Part shown: positions 15,881-24,941 of the stretch, one piece after another
How the letters are laid out: every line of letters starts with the position of its first letter
Position numbering within the stretch: the first letter of the stretch is position 1
Assembly (NCBI GenBank): GCA_035536915.1
Contig: DATLNE010000023.1
Location: forward strand, 1 to 64,000
Length of the DNA stretch: 64,000 nucleotides
Direction of reading: 5' to 3'
Source: Acidimicrobiales bacterium
GTDB taxonomy: Bacteria > Actinomycetota > Acidimicrobiia > Acidimicrobiales > JAHWLA01
Translations under genes and position numbers: made by a program
The notes under the pieces: model-generated
The model's input: only the letters and a program-made list of their open reading frames with translations
Databases searched by the model: none
Told to the model about the DNA's origin: nothing

Positions 15881-16143
15881 TGGGCGTCGCCCCGGCTTCG
15901 GCCGATCCGGCGACGCCTGACGCCGCCGTCCTCCGGCGGTTTGGCGAGCAGGTCCGGGTCGCTCGTCGGGCGCTTGGCTGGAGCCAGGAACGCCTGGCCG
16001 ACGAGTGCGGCCTGCACTGGAGCTACATCGGTCAGATCGAGCGGGGCAAACGCAACGTGGGGCTGCTCAACATCGTGCGGGTGGCCAAGGCGCTCGATGT
16101 CAGTCCGGCGGCCTTGCTGGAGGGCTCTGACCTGCCCATATAG
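15877..16143 (+). CDS. XRE-family helix-turn-helix regulator
   Basis: The 88-residue product is a single XRE domain: FGEQVRVARRALGWSQERLA then CGLHWSYIGQIERGKRNVGL and LNIVRVAKALDVSPAALLEG. It is the last gene of the three-gene operon, starting with GTG inside the overlap at 15877. It probably represses its own operon or the neighbouring accessory genes. The 143 bp up to the next gene hold no visible feature. Confidence 0.8.
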   Translation: MMGVAPASADPATPDAAVLRRFGEQVRVARRALGWSQERLADECGLHWSYIGQIERGKRNVGLLNIVRVAKALDVSPAALLEGSDLPI

Positions 16144-16286
16144 CGTGGCTCACACGCCTCGCTAACATCGTCTTGTCAACATGATCCACCCCACTGGGTG
16201 CTCGGCGCCAGCTCTACGGAGAATGAGACGCCCGTATCATTTCCCGCCAGCCACGTCAGTCTCGGTTGGCCGGTACCGAGCCGTAG

Positions 16287-16502
16287 TCAACCGGGGCGTA
16301 GGAGGTCGAGCGGGTCGACGCCGATGCGCTCGGCGATCCGTTCGACGGATTTCAGCGTCAGGTTGCGCTCGCCCCGTTCGACCCCGCCCATGTAGGTGCG
16401 GTGGTAGCCGAGCTGGTCGGCGAAGGCCTCCTGGCTGAGACCGTGGGCTTCGCGGTGGCGGCGCAGGTTGCGTCCGAGGGTTCGTTGTAGGTCGCCTTCC
16501 AC
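16287..16502 (-). CDS. XRE-family helix-turn-helix regulator
   Basis: The 71-residue product is a compact XRE domain: LGRNLRRHREAHGLSQEAFA, DQLGYHRTYMGGVERGERNL and ERIAERIGVDPLDLL. GTG at 16502 is used; the open frame upstream runs into the divergent promoter. It faces the methyltransferase gene that starts at 16570, and the 67 bp between them contain several copies of a GCTACT/AGTAGC sequence that may be its operators. Confidence 0.8.
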   Translation of the reverse strand: MEGDLQRTLGRNLRRHREAHGLSQEAFADQLGYHRTYMGGVERGERNLTLKSVERIAERIGVDPLDLLRPG

Positions 16503-16522
16503 GCCGCCGACGCTTGTGAAGT

Positions 16523-16578
16523 TGCTACTTGTCGGTCTACATACTGATGAGTAGCATAACTCGCTACGTATGAGTAGC
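16523..16578. promoter_or_regulatory. Repeated GCTACT/AGTAGC sites between divergent genes
   Basis: TGCTACT (16523-16529) is inverted as AGTAGCA (16550-16556). AGTAGC recurs at 16573-16578 just inside the next gene, and GCTAC lies at 16563-16567. Such clustered dyads around a divergent promoter fit operators for the XRE protein encoded at 16287-16502. The repeats are seen directly; the bound protein is inferred. Confidence 0.5.
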
Positions 16579-17334
16579 GCCGGGGTGGAGCGAGAGGACG
16601 ATCGGGCATCACTGCGGCGACGGATCGAGGCCGTCCGGTGGTTCCACAGCATGGAACTGGCCCCGGGCGTGCGCACGCCTGGCATCTACGATCCGAGCCG
16701 CACGCTGCCACGTCTCGGACTGCCCGCACGCCTGGACGGTCTGTCCGTGCTCGATGTCGGAGCCTGGGACGGCTTCTATTCGTTCGAGATGGAGCGTCGT
16801 GGGGCATCGGTGCTCGCGACCGACAGCTACTGCTGGGACGGCGGCGGCTGGGGCACCAAGGCGGGGTTCGACCTCGCCCGTGAAGCAGTCAGCTCCCAGG
16901 TTCGAGACCAGTGGATCGACCCGCTCGACCTCAGTCCCGAAGCTGTCGGCGGCACGTTCGACGTCGTGCTCCTGCTCGGCGTCCTCTATCACATCCGTCA
17001 CCCGATGCTGCTGTTGGAACGCGTGCGGTCGGTCACGTCCGGCCTGTTGGTGCTCGAAACCGAGGTCGGGATGCTGCTCACGCGCCGACCAGCGGCCGAG
17101 TTCTTCCCGAACACGGAACTGAACGCCGATGGCTCCAACTGGTGGGCGCCCAACGTGGCGGCCACCCTCGGCATGCTCCGCAGCAGTGGCTTCTCGGAGG
17201 TGGATTGCGTCTGGCGGCGGGGTCTACCGCTACGGGCGGCCAAGTGGGCCGCTCGCATGTTTGCCAAGGAGCACCGTTTGTCGCTGACCAAGGCGCTCAC
17301 GACCGACCGCTTCGTTTTTCACGCCCGGGTCTAG
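16570..17334 (+). CDS. Class I SAM methyltransferase, CmoB-like
   Basis: The 254-residue product has SAM motif I in VLDVGAWDGFYSFEMERRGA and motif IV-like FDVVLLLGVLYHIRHP. The segment WFHSMELAPGVRTPG before motif I resembles the entry to the methyltransferase domain of CmoB (tRNA wobble-uridine modification) and of DUF1698 proteins. It lacks the long N-terminal part of CmoB, so a different small-molecule or glycan substrate is possible. No ribosome-binding site is clear. It stands alone between the XRE gene and the Rhs gene and ends before a strong hairpin. Confidence 0.75.
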   Translation: MSSAGVEREDDRASLRRRIEAVRWFHSMELAPGVRTPGIYDPSRTLPRLGLPARLDGLSVLDVGAWDGFYSFEMERRGASVLATDSYCWDGGGWGTKAGFDLAREAVSSQVRDQWIDPLDLSPEAVGGTFDVVLLLGVLYHIRHPMLLLERVRSVTSGLLVLETEVGMLLTRRPAAEFFPNTELNADGSNWWAPNVAATLGMLRSSGFSEVDCVWRRGLPLRAAKWAARMFAKEHRLSLTKALTTDRFVFHARV

Positions 17335-17388
17335 CCTTTCGCCGTCCTAGTGACAAAGGCCGCCAAGGAAACCCTCACTGGCTGGTCG

Positions 17389-17424
17389 CAGGCGGTGCCC
17401 AGACCCCCCGCTGGGCATCGCCTG
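17389..17424 (+). terminator. Strong hairpin after the methyltransferase gene
   Basis: CAGGCGGTGCCCAG (17389-17402) pairs with CTGGGCATCGCCTG (17411-17424) around an 8-nt loop; the single imperfect pair is G-T. The sequence TCCCTTT follows, so this is a likely intrinsic terminator separating the methyltransferase from the Rhs gene. The rest of the 296-bp gap (to 17630) contains no gene; a CCCG/CGGG stem occurs shortly before the Rhs start. Confidence 0.7.
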
Positions 17425-17630
17425 TCCCTTTCAGCTCGACTGTTGTGCTTCCCGTTTAGGGGACATTTCGTCGCCCGATTACCGGCGTTGACGTCACCCG
17501 CTATTGGGCCTACCGCCGGAATTGGGCGGCGTAGAGGACTCGTCGCCGACCATGGCGAAGTTTGCCTGACCGGGTAAAGCCTAGAAACGTCTTGGCGCCG
17601 ATACCCGCAAGAACGGGGGGCACCGGTTCC

Positions 17631-20600
17631 ATGACGGAAGATGTGGCGCTGGGCAGGTCGACGCACGTTTGGCGTCCAGGCGGGCCGCAGGCGAGGTCGC
17701 ATGTTGCGGGTTATCGCCGGGGCCTTGCGGGCTTGCTGGTAGTGGCTCTCCTCCTGAGCCTGTTCGCGGTTGGATCGGCCGCTCAGGCCGCCGGAAAGCC
17801 CACCGTGGCCCTCGACCCGGATGACAACTTCTCGTTCGGATTGCACGATGGGACTACCTATCGAGAGCTCCCGATCACCCATGACATCGCTCAGGCCGTC
17901 CAAGCCAAGCTCCCTTCGATCTGCGACTCCGATGTCATCATCACGCGTGGCACTTCGCAGGACTTCGTGCCGCGCTCTGAGCGAGCGGCGCAGATGGAGA
18001 CTGCCGATGTCTCTGTGACCCTCTCGCTTAACGGCCTGACGGGGACGCCGTGGGGGGTCGAAGCCGAGGGTGGGTCATCGGCCTACACCACGAGTGCGCC
18101 CGGCAATCTCGCCTTTGGGACTGAACTTCTCAACGAGCTCCACGCCCACACCGGTCGTCCGACAGCGCCCGTCAACGAGGCACCGACCAAGGAAGGCCTG
18201 ACACTGCCGTACCCGGAGTTCGCTTCCCTGCCGGGCAGCTACGCACAGATCTTCATGCTCTACATCGACCACAACTACGACTGGCCTGTCATTCAGTCGG
18301 GGCGGGACTTGCTGGTCAATGCTGTCGTCACCGCCGTGGGCAGATCCCTCCAGTCCAAAGGTTTCAAGTGTGTCGGGACATTCCCGTCGCCCCCGAGCAC
18401 CGCCAGGCTGCGGCAGCTACGGAACCTCGGTTACCAGAACTTCCTGCGCTACGGGGCGGACCCGGTGTCGATGTCCACCGGTAACTTCGTCACGTCTGAG
18501 CGGGTGTTCACGCTTTCCGGTGTCGGCAGTCAGGTCGTCGACCTGTCGCTCAACTACAACGCTCAGTCCAGCCAGGACTCGCCCGTCGGTGTCGGCTGGC
18601 AGTTCGCCTACGGCTCCTTCCTCCAGCAATACAGCGACGGGTCGGTCGGCCTCAGCCTGGCAGACGGTCGGGCCTTCCTCTTCGTGCCGAACGGCAGCGG
18701 CGGTTACAACACGCCCGCGGGTGCCTTCGCCAACCTGACAGAGGTGGATGCTTCCACCTTCAGGTGGGCCTCGACTACGGGCGCATCCATGACGTTCACC
18801 CAGGATGCATCGGGCCGCGGCATGTTGACCTCCACGACGGACCGGCAGGGCAATGCCGTCACGCTGACGTACGACGGTTCGGGCAGCGCCTTCCCGAGGC
18901 TCGTCGGTATCACCGACCAGGCTGGCCAGCACGTTGCCGTCATCTCCGACAGCCACGGCCGGATCACCAGCCTCACCCGCCCGGACGGCGCAACCTGGCG
19001 GCTCGGTTACTCCGACGCTGGCGACCTCGTTTCGATCACCTCGGCCCGGGGCACCGTCCGCCGTTTCGGCTACGACGACCAACACCGCATGACCTCGCAG
19101 GTCGGCCAGGACGGCGTCACGTTCCTGACGAACGGCTACGACGAACACTCCAGGGTCGTTCGCCAGACCAATGCCTTCGACCAGATACGGACGATTGCGT
19201 ACGACGACGCCAACCGGCTGACGACCTACACCGATACGGCCGGAGCGAAGACGGTCTATCGCTGGAACGCCCTCGGCATGGTCACGGAAGTCGAGGACGC
19301 CCTCGGCGGCGTGACCAAGACCTCCTACAACGGCGACCTCCAGCCCGTCGGCGAGACCGACCCCCTCGGTCACGCTTCCACGATCGCCTACGACGCCTCC
19401 GGCCAGGTCGCCGGTGTCGCGGACCCGCTCGGCAAGGCCGTCACCTCGACCTACAACAGCGCCGGTGACCTGACCTCCCGGACTGATACGGGCGGGCCGG
19501 GCGGGACGGCTCGCACGATCGGCTACACGGTCAACGGCCAGGGGCTGCCCACCACCGTCACCAACCCGGACGGCACCACCCAGACCCGCGCGTACAACCC
19601 GTCCGGGGACGTGACCTCGGCGACCGACGAGAACGGAGCGGTCACCGCCTACGGCTACGACGGCCGGGGCAATACGACCTCCGTGACGGACCCGCTCGGT
19701 CGCACCACCCATATGACGTACGACCTTGCCAACCGGCTCACGTCGGTGACGGATCCGCTCGGCCGCACCACGGCCTACCAGTACGACGAGAATGACAACC
19801 TTGTTCGTACGACGTATCCGAACGGGTCGAGCGAGCGGCGCAGCTACGACGTCAATGATCAACTCAGCAACATCACCGACAGGCGGGGAGCGGTCACCAG
19901 CTACGCCTACGACGCCGAACTGAACGTCGTCGCCGTGACGCTCGCAAATGAGGGCGTCGTGAGGCACACCTTCGACGGCGAAAACCGCCTGACGTCGACC
20001 ACTGACCCGCTCGGCAACAAGACGCTCTACAGCCTCGATCCGCTCGGCCGTCGTGTGGCCGTCACCGACGCCGCCGGGCACACCTGGGCCACCGCCTATG
20101 ACGCAGCGGGCATGGTCCGGGTGGAGGCGGACCCGACAGGTGCCACCACGACCTTTGTACGTGACGCCAACGGTCGGGTCCTGTCGGTTGCCGACCCGAC
20201 AGGTGGCGTTACCGCCAACGAATGGGACTCGGTCGGCCGTCTGACTGCCGCCACGGACCCGCTCGGCCGCCGGACGGCATACACCTACGACTTCCGTGAC
20301 CGGCTGACCACGACGACCGACCCGGCGGGCGGCGTCACCACCAACCGCTACGACGCTGCCGGTCGGTTGACGAGCCGCCGGGATGCGGCCGGGGCGACGA
20401 CGACGTTCACGCTCGATGCAGCCGGACAGGTCACCAAGGTCACCGATGCGCTCGGGGGCATCACCAGCCACGCCTACGACGCCGCTGGGAACCGCACGAA
20501 CACCACCGACGCCAACGGTCATGTGAACAAGACCGGCTACGACTCGATGGACCAGCCCGTCAGCCGGACCAACGGCGACGGCGAGACCAGCACCGTGCGC

Positions 20601-23390
20601 TACGACGCCGGAGGCCTCGTGGTGGCTGAGATCGACCCATTGGGGAACCGGACGAGCCACGTCCACGGCGCCATCGGCGACCGGACGGCCACCACCGACC
20701 CGCTTGGTCGGGTGACGCGCTTCGGCTTCGACCTCAATCGGCGGCAGACCAGCCGCACCGCCCCGGACGGCATCGTGACCGCTTACGGCTACGACAATAC
20801 GGGCAACCTCACGTCCGTTACGGAGAACAGCCGACCGGGCCAGCCCAGCAGTTCGACCGTCAACGTCACCACTGCCTATCGCTATGACTCCCGCAAGCTG
20901 CTGACCGAGACGACCGATGCCAACGGGGCCGTCACCGGGCAGGCGTACGACGCGAGAGGGCTGCTGACGAGTACCACCGACCCGCTCGGGAAGGTCACGG
21001 GCTACCGCTACGACGCCGCAGGTACCCGCTCGAGCCGGACCGACGCCAACGGCGTTACGACGTCGTACTCCTACGACTCGCGTGACCTGCTCGTCCGGCG
21101 TGCCTATCCCGACGGGAGCCAGGACACCTTCGACTACGACGCGGTAGGAAGGCAGCTGCGGGCGACCAACGCCGTCGGCGCTGTTGCGACGGCCTACGAC
21201 GCACTTGGACGGCCGACGAGCGTCACCGACGCCGCCGGTAAGACCCTGCGCTACGGCTACGACGCTGTCGGCAACCGTACGAGTCTCATCCTTCCGGACG
21301 GCCGGACGCTCGCCTACCAGTACGACGCCGCCGACCGCCTTACCAGGCTGACCAGCCCGCTGGGCGATCTCGTCACCGCCTACGACGACGCCGGGCGCCC
21401 GACCCTGGTGAGCCGCCCCAACGGCACGACGACGACGGTCGGTTTCGACGACGCCGACGAGCTCATCGGACTCGCCACCTCGGGGGGCGGCAGCCCATTG
21501 GCGTCGTTCGCCTACACCTACGACCCGGCGGGCAACGTCGCCACTCGGGCCCAGAACCTCGGCGGTACCGCCACGACCACGACCTACACGTACGACCCGC
21601 TGCGGCGACTCACCAACAGCGCAGGCGGGCCGCTGCCGAGCACGTACTCCTACGATGCCGTAGGCAACCGGCTCACGTGGAGCGCCCCGGACGACCCGAC
21701 GACGCCCAAGCCCAACGATCCCTTCACCCAGACCAACGCCTTCAATGTCGCCGGACAGGTGGTCACCTCGACCAAGGCCCGTCAGAACGGCAATGCCACC
21801 TTCACCGACGTCACGACCAACGCCTACGACGCCAACGGGAACCGGGTGCTGACGAGCACCGAGGCCCAAGCGCCGGGCCAGTCCACTGCAACCGCGTATG
21901 CCTACGACTTCGAGAATCGACTGGTTAGCAGCGGCCCGGCAGGCGACCGCAGCAAGCGTGGCAACGGCGACGGCCAGCGTGACTACTCCCGCTCCTACGA
22001 CGCCTTGGGCCGTCTGGTGCGCGAAGTTCGCAACCGGACGAGCACGACGTGGACCGCGGACGGGCTCAATCCAATCCTCGCGAGCGACACCGATACCACG
22101 CTCTACCTGCGGGATGCTGGGGGACAGCTCCAGGGCGAGCAGATGGCTACGGACGATCCCGCCTGGTACGTCACTGACGCCCTCGGCTCGATCCTCGGTG
22201 CCACCAACGGGAAGGCCAAGCTCGACAACGCCACCGCCTACAGCGACTTCGGCGTCAACCTCGGCAAGAGCCCCTTCCGCATGGGCTTCGGCGGCGAAGT
22301 CGCCGACCCGCTCCTTCCCGGCAACGGCATCGGCAATGACACGCCGGTGCTCAGTCACTACTTCGCCCGGAGCTATGAGCCCGGGACGGGCTCGTGGCTC
22401 CAAGCGGACCCGATCAAGGGAGACATCCGCACACCGGACACCCTTGCCAGGTACCAGTTCGTTGCGGATAACCCAAGCACCAACACCGACCTGCTCGGCT
22501 TCCTCACCGTCAGCACGGCGAGTTCTTGGAGCGGCACCCTGCGCGTGGGCTCTGCAAGCACCGCTACGTGGAACGGATCGTTGCAGGGGTCGAGCAGCGC
22601 CGCGTCGATCCTTCAGCCGACCGTTTCGGCGCAGTACCTTCAGCCGACCATCAGTGGGCACCAGCTTCAGCCCGCTGCTGGTATCGAAGCGCTGTTGGGG
22701 GGCGGGTGGCGGCGGAAGGGTCAGGCTTTGACGTTGACACGACTCGGAGGAAGCGAACTGTTGAACAGTGGTTCCTCCACAGGGTCGTTGAGGGTCGTTA
22801 CCGCCCCCGCGGGCGGCGGCGTCCTTCGGGTCGGCGTCGCGCCGCAGATGCAGATATCGCTTCCGCCGATGTCCGGACTGTCTCCGACCGATCCAAACCC
22901 TGCGGCTCACCTCATTGATGTACTGCGGCCCTATAACGACCTGGACAGGGCTAACTTTCTCGCAACGTCCGGGTTGCAAGGGCGAAGCTTGAGTTACGCC
23001 GAGATGCTTATCCTGACGGGTCCTCGCTGGGGACCCGTAGACATCAAGCCTTGGTGGAGAGAAGCAATAGGTCCAACAACCAATTACGCGCTGGTTAATA
23101 ATACGTGGATCTATTATGATGTACTTGGAAATGTTGGCTACGGACTAATGGCAAAGAAGGTCGGGATCACCCCATTTGAAGCGAACGCAGCCGCTTGGCT
23201 TGTGGGCATATTGCCGGGATTCGATAACGCTACGAGCGACCAGGTCTCGATTGATGTCGGTTATCGACTCTATGATCGAGTCAACGGCGACTTTACACGG
23301 CTCACCGAAGCCATGATTGTCGAGGAGCTTCGTGCGGCGGTTCCCAGCTACCAAGCCACGGGTGAGACGATCAGGGTGGTAGCGCGATGA
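17631..23390 (+). CDS. Secreted YD-repeat (Rhs) polymorphic toxin with Ntox44-like tip
   Basis: The 1,919-residue product is a full polymorphic toxin. A signal/anchor lies at about residues 33-55 (LAGLLVVALLLSLFAVGSAA). Residues about 56-245 resemble an amidase_3 peptidoglycan-amidase fold but without its zinc ligands (VALDPDDN where the family has DPGHGG). A DUF6531-like segment (MSTGNFVTSERVFTLSGVGS) follows, then dozens of YD repeats to about residue 1490, and an Rhs core with SHYFARSYEPGTGSWLQADP. The last 130 residues (IYYDVLGNVGYGLMAKKVGI, DQVSIDVGYRLYDR) match my recollection of Ntox44. Base composition becomes AT-richer from about 23,040, as in swapped toxin tips. ATG at 17631 is used because the signal sequence follows; GGGGGG lies upstream. 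The next gene is the probable immunity gene. Confidence 0.85.
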   Translation: MTEDVALGRSTHVWRPGGPQARSHVAGYRRGLAGLLVVALLLSLFAVGSAAQAAGKPTVALDPDDNFSFGLHDGTTYRELPITHDIAQAVQAKLPSICDSDVIITRGTSQDFVPRSERAAQMETADVSVTLSLNGLTGTPWGVEAEGGSSAYTTSAPGNLAFGTELLNELHAHTGRPTAPVNEAPTKEGLTLPYPEFASLPGSYAQIFMLYIDHNYDWPVIQSGRDLLVNAVVTAVGRSLQSKGFKCVGTFPSPPSTARLRQLRNLGYQNFLRYGADPVSMSTGNFVTSERVFTLSGVGSQVVDLSLNYNAQSSQDSPVGVGWQFAYGSFLQQYSDGSVGLSLADGRAFLFVPNGSGGYNTPAGAFANLTEVDASTFRWASTTGASMTFTQDASGRGMLTSTTDRQGNAVTLTYDGSGSAFPRLVGITDQAGQHVAVISDSHGRITSLTRPDGATWRLGYSDAGDLVSITSARGTVRRFGYDDQHRMTSQVGQDGVTFLTNGYDEHSRVVRQTNAFDQIRTIAYDDANRLTTYTDTAGAKTVYRWNALGMVTEVEDALGGVTKTSYNGDLQPVGETDPLGHASTIAYDASGQVAGVADPLGKAVTSTYNSAGDLTSRTDTGGPGGTARTIGYTVNGQGLPTTVTNPDGTTQTRAYNPSGDVTSATDENGAVTAYGYDGRGNTTSVTDPLGRTTHMTYDLANRLTSVTDPLGRTTAYQYDENDNLVRTTYPNGSSERRSYDVNDQLSNITDRRGAVTSYAYDAELNVVAVTLANEGVVRHTFDGENRLTSTTDPLGNKTLYSLDPLGRRVAVTDAAGHTWATAYDAAGMVRVEADPTGATTTFVRDANGRVLSVADPTGGVTANEWDSVGRLTAATDPLGRRTAYTYDFRDRLTTTTDPAGGVTTNRYDAAGRLTSRRDAAGATTTFTLDAAGQVTKVTDALGGITSHAYDAAGNRTNTTDANGHVNKTGYDSMDQPVSRTNGDGETSTVRYDAGGLVVAEIDPLGNRTSHVHGAIGDRTATTDPLGRVTRFGFDLNRRQTSRTAPDGIVTAYGYDNTGNLTSVTENSRPGQPSSSTVNVTTAYRYDSRKLLTETTDANGAVTGQAYDARGLLTSTTDPLGKVTGYRYDAAGTRSSRTDANGVTTSYSYDSRDLLVRRAYPDGSQDTFDYDAVGRQLRATNAVGAVATAYDALGRPTSVTDAAGKTLRYGYDAVGNRTSLILPDGRTLAYQYDAADRLTRLTSPLGDLVTAYDDAGRPTLVSRPNGTTTTVGFDDADELIGLATSGGGSPLASFAYTYDPAGNVATRAQNLGGTATTTTYTYDPLRRLTNSAGGPLPSTYSYDAVGNRLTWSAPDDPTTPKPNDPFTQTNAFNVAGQVVTSTKARQNGNATFTDVTTNAYDANGNRVLTSTEAQAPGQSTATAYAYDFENRLVSSGPAGDRSKRGNGDGQRDYSRSYDALGRLVREVRNRTSTTWTADGLNPILASDTDTTLYLRDAGGQLQGEQMATDDPAWYVTDALGSILGATNGKAKLDNATAYSDFGVNLGKSPFRMGFGGEVADPLLPGNGIGNDTPVLSHYFARSYEPGTGSWLQADPIKGDIRTPDTLARYQFVADNPSTNTDLLGFLTVSTASSWSGTLRVGSASTATWNGSLQGSSSAASILQPTVSAQYLQPTISGHQLQPAAGIEALLGGGWRRKGQALTLTRLGGSELLNSGSSTGSLRVVTAPAGGGVLRVGVAPQMQISLPPMSGLSPTDPNPAAHLIDVLRPYNDLDRANFLATSGLQGRSLSYAEMLILTGPRWGPVDIKPWWREAIGPTTNYALVNNTWIYYDVLGNVGYGLMAKKVGITPFEANAAAWLVGILPGFDNATSDQVSIDVGYRLYDRVNGDFTRLTEAMIVEELRAAVPSYQATGETIRVVAR

Positions 23391-23415
23391 GTTGGGCACG
23401 CGCCGAAAGATAGCG

Positions 23416-23961
23416 GTGGCCGCTGACATAACGTCGTCAAGCCGCGGACGAGGAGGTCGCATCATCATCCTCCTCCTCAGCGTCGGCGTGCTCCTTGCCG
23501 CGGGAGGCGTTGTTTGGCTAATCCGAGAGCGAAACGCCCATCGCGACGTCGCCGTGGTCTCCGAGCTTCTCCAAGATAGGAAACACTCCACCCTCATGCG
23601 GCTTCTTGACGGAAGAGATATACGACTAAATATTCGCGACGATATGGGCGATCCCCCAATTGTCTTGGCCGCTCGGCTTTGTGACGAGGACATGGTTGTA
23701 CTTCTACACAGACACCGTGCGGATGCGCGAGGTAAAACGGTGCATGGGGACAATGCACTGTCGGTGATGAGCGCGCGATGCGATAACGCCAGGCTTGCAG
23801 AATGGTTTGTTGAACACGGTGTCGATCCCTGCGAACAACCGTCGAATTGGCTGCTTGATGTTTGGGGAGTTAGCTCTAGGGCTGAGCTGGCCAAGCAAAG
23901 AGGTCACTTCGCTCTGGCGACGTATCTCGCCGAACTCGACAAACAGTGCGGTTTGCAGTAG
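23416..23961 (+). CDS. Membrane-anchored ankyrin-repeat protein, probable toxin immunity
   Basis: The 181-residue product has one N-terminal membrane helix (RIIILLLSVGVLLAAGGVVW) and then ankyrin-like repeats: STLMRLLDGRDIRLNIRDDM, GDPPIVLAARLCDEDMVVLL and HGDNALSVMSARCDNARLAE. Ankyrin proteins are known immunity proteins next to polymorphic toxins. The gene starts right after the Rhs stop and shares its lower GC content, as a toxin-tip/immunity pair moved together would. GTG at 23416 is preferred; a TTG at 23392 would add eight residues. The anchor places the repeat domain at the membrane, where a secreted toxin would be met. The 128 bp after the gene contain nothing recognisable. Confidence 0.65.
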   Translation: MAADITSSSRGRGGRIIILLLSVGVLLAAGGVVWLIRERNAHRDVAVVSELLQDRKHSTLMRLLDGRDIRLNIRDDMGDPPIVLAARLCDEDMVVLLHRHRADARGKTVHGDNALSVMSARCDNARLAEWFVEHGVDPCEQPSNWLLDVWGVSSRAELAKQRGHFALATYLAELDKQCGLQ

Positions 23962-24089
23962 GGAGGTGCCAACTGCTGCCGACAGCCTCGCTGGTTCGCT
24001 CGTCACCCACGTACATCCTTTCAGTGCGACCAACGTCGGGTCCTGACCGTCGTGAACGATTCCGCATCGCCCGTAATGGCGCGGTAGCG

Positions 24090-24836
24090 CTACCCCCTCC
24101 ACCCCGACAACCGCTCCAACGCCTCCACGGCATACTCCGTCTCGCCGTGCTCGATGAGCTTCTTGCCGTACGTCTCGACGTACTCCGTGATGAGCGCCTG
24201 TAGCTCGTCGTGCTGCCTGTTCGCCGCTTGCCGGTGATCCTCAGCCTGGCCTTCGTAGCCGGGCTCGTCGACCAGCCGCAGATGGCCGATCAGCTCGGCC
24301 CTGAGCCCGTAGACGTGCTGCCAGATGCGTGAGACCAGTTCCTCCTCAGCCGTCAGGTGCTCGGGAGCGAGACGGGGAGTGCTGCCGGTCGGCTCCAACG
24401 TCTCGACCGCCCGCTTGACCCGGGTCTTGTAGCGCAGTAAGTCACGGCGCATCAGTTCGGCCAGGTCTTTGAGGATTTCAGCTTCGACAACCTTGCGGAC
24501 GTGGTCGGTGGTGTAGCCGAGTTCCTTGGCGGCTCGCCGTCGTCGTTCCATCAGCCCGGCCCGACGGGTGCCAGTCGCCAGACCGAACAGGCAGCGGCAG
24601 GCTTCGGCGTAGTCCTCGTCGGTGAGCTTGCCGATCAGCCGGGGCAACAGCTCGTTCAGCGCGTCGATGCGGCTCAGGCGAACGTCGGGATGCACCGCCC
24701 GGGCGTAGACGCTGCGCAGGTTCGGCAGTACGTCGCCTGCCGTGGCCTCGGTTGCCGGTAGGCCGCGGGGAAGCAGCCCGGTCAGGGCCTCGGCCAACTC
24801 CTCGGTCGGCAAGTCGGCAATGAGTTCGGTCGGCAT
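24090..24836 (-). CDS. Unrecognised helical protein of the mobile element
   Basis: The 248-residue product is not assigned to a family. It is rich in predicted helix, with a possible DNA-binding segment RRRRAAKELGYTTDHVRKVV at about residues 117-136 and a basic stretch RDLLRYKTRVKRAVETL. The C-terminus is charged and may form a coiled coil. ATG at 24836 has GGAGTGG shortly upstream. It is divergent from the small-gene operon starting at 24942, with 105 bp between; it may be a regulator of that operon. No signal peptide or membrane segment. Confidence 0.6.
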   Translation of the reverse strand: MPTELIADLPTEELAEALTGLLPRGLPATEATAGDVLPNLRSVYARAVHPDVRLSRIDALNELLPRLIGKLTDEDYAEACRCLFGLATGTRRAGLMERRRRAAKELGYTTDHVRKVVEAEILKDLAELMRRDLLRYKTRVKRAVETLEPTGSTPRLAPEHLTAEEELVSRIWQHVYGLRAELIGHLRLVDEPGYEGQAEDHRQAANRQHDELQALITEYVETYGKKLIEHGETEYAVEALERLSGWRG

Positions 24837-24941
24837 GTCCACTCCATCACCAGTCTGACCCCACACGGTGCCCAGTCGGCTGTGTTGCAGTGCCCCAGGA
24901 GACCACCTCGGAGACCCCGAGGGAACCGAAGGGAGCACCCC

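Noticed and set aside
17520-17630. Possible riboswitch (GEMM-like) in the leader of the Rhs gene
   Set aside because: GGGTAAAGCC and a CCCG/CGGG stem recall parts of c-di-GMP-I riboswitches, but the paired ACGCAAAGGGC-type conserved core is missing. A covariance-model search would decide it.
18780-22100. Repetitive DNA that might be mistaken for a CRISPR or satellite array
   Set aside because: The repeats are in-frame YD codons with variable spacing and no conserved DNA repeat/spacer structure.
18417-22979. Very long open frame on the minus strand antisense to the Rhs gene
   Set aside because: It is kept open by the codon bias of the YD repeats. The translation has Val/Gly/Arg-rich shadow composition and no domain.
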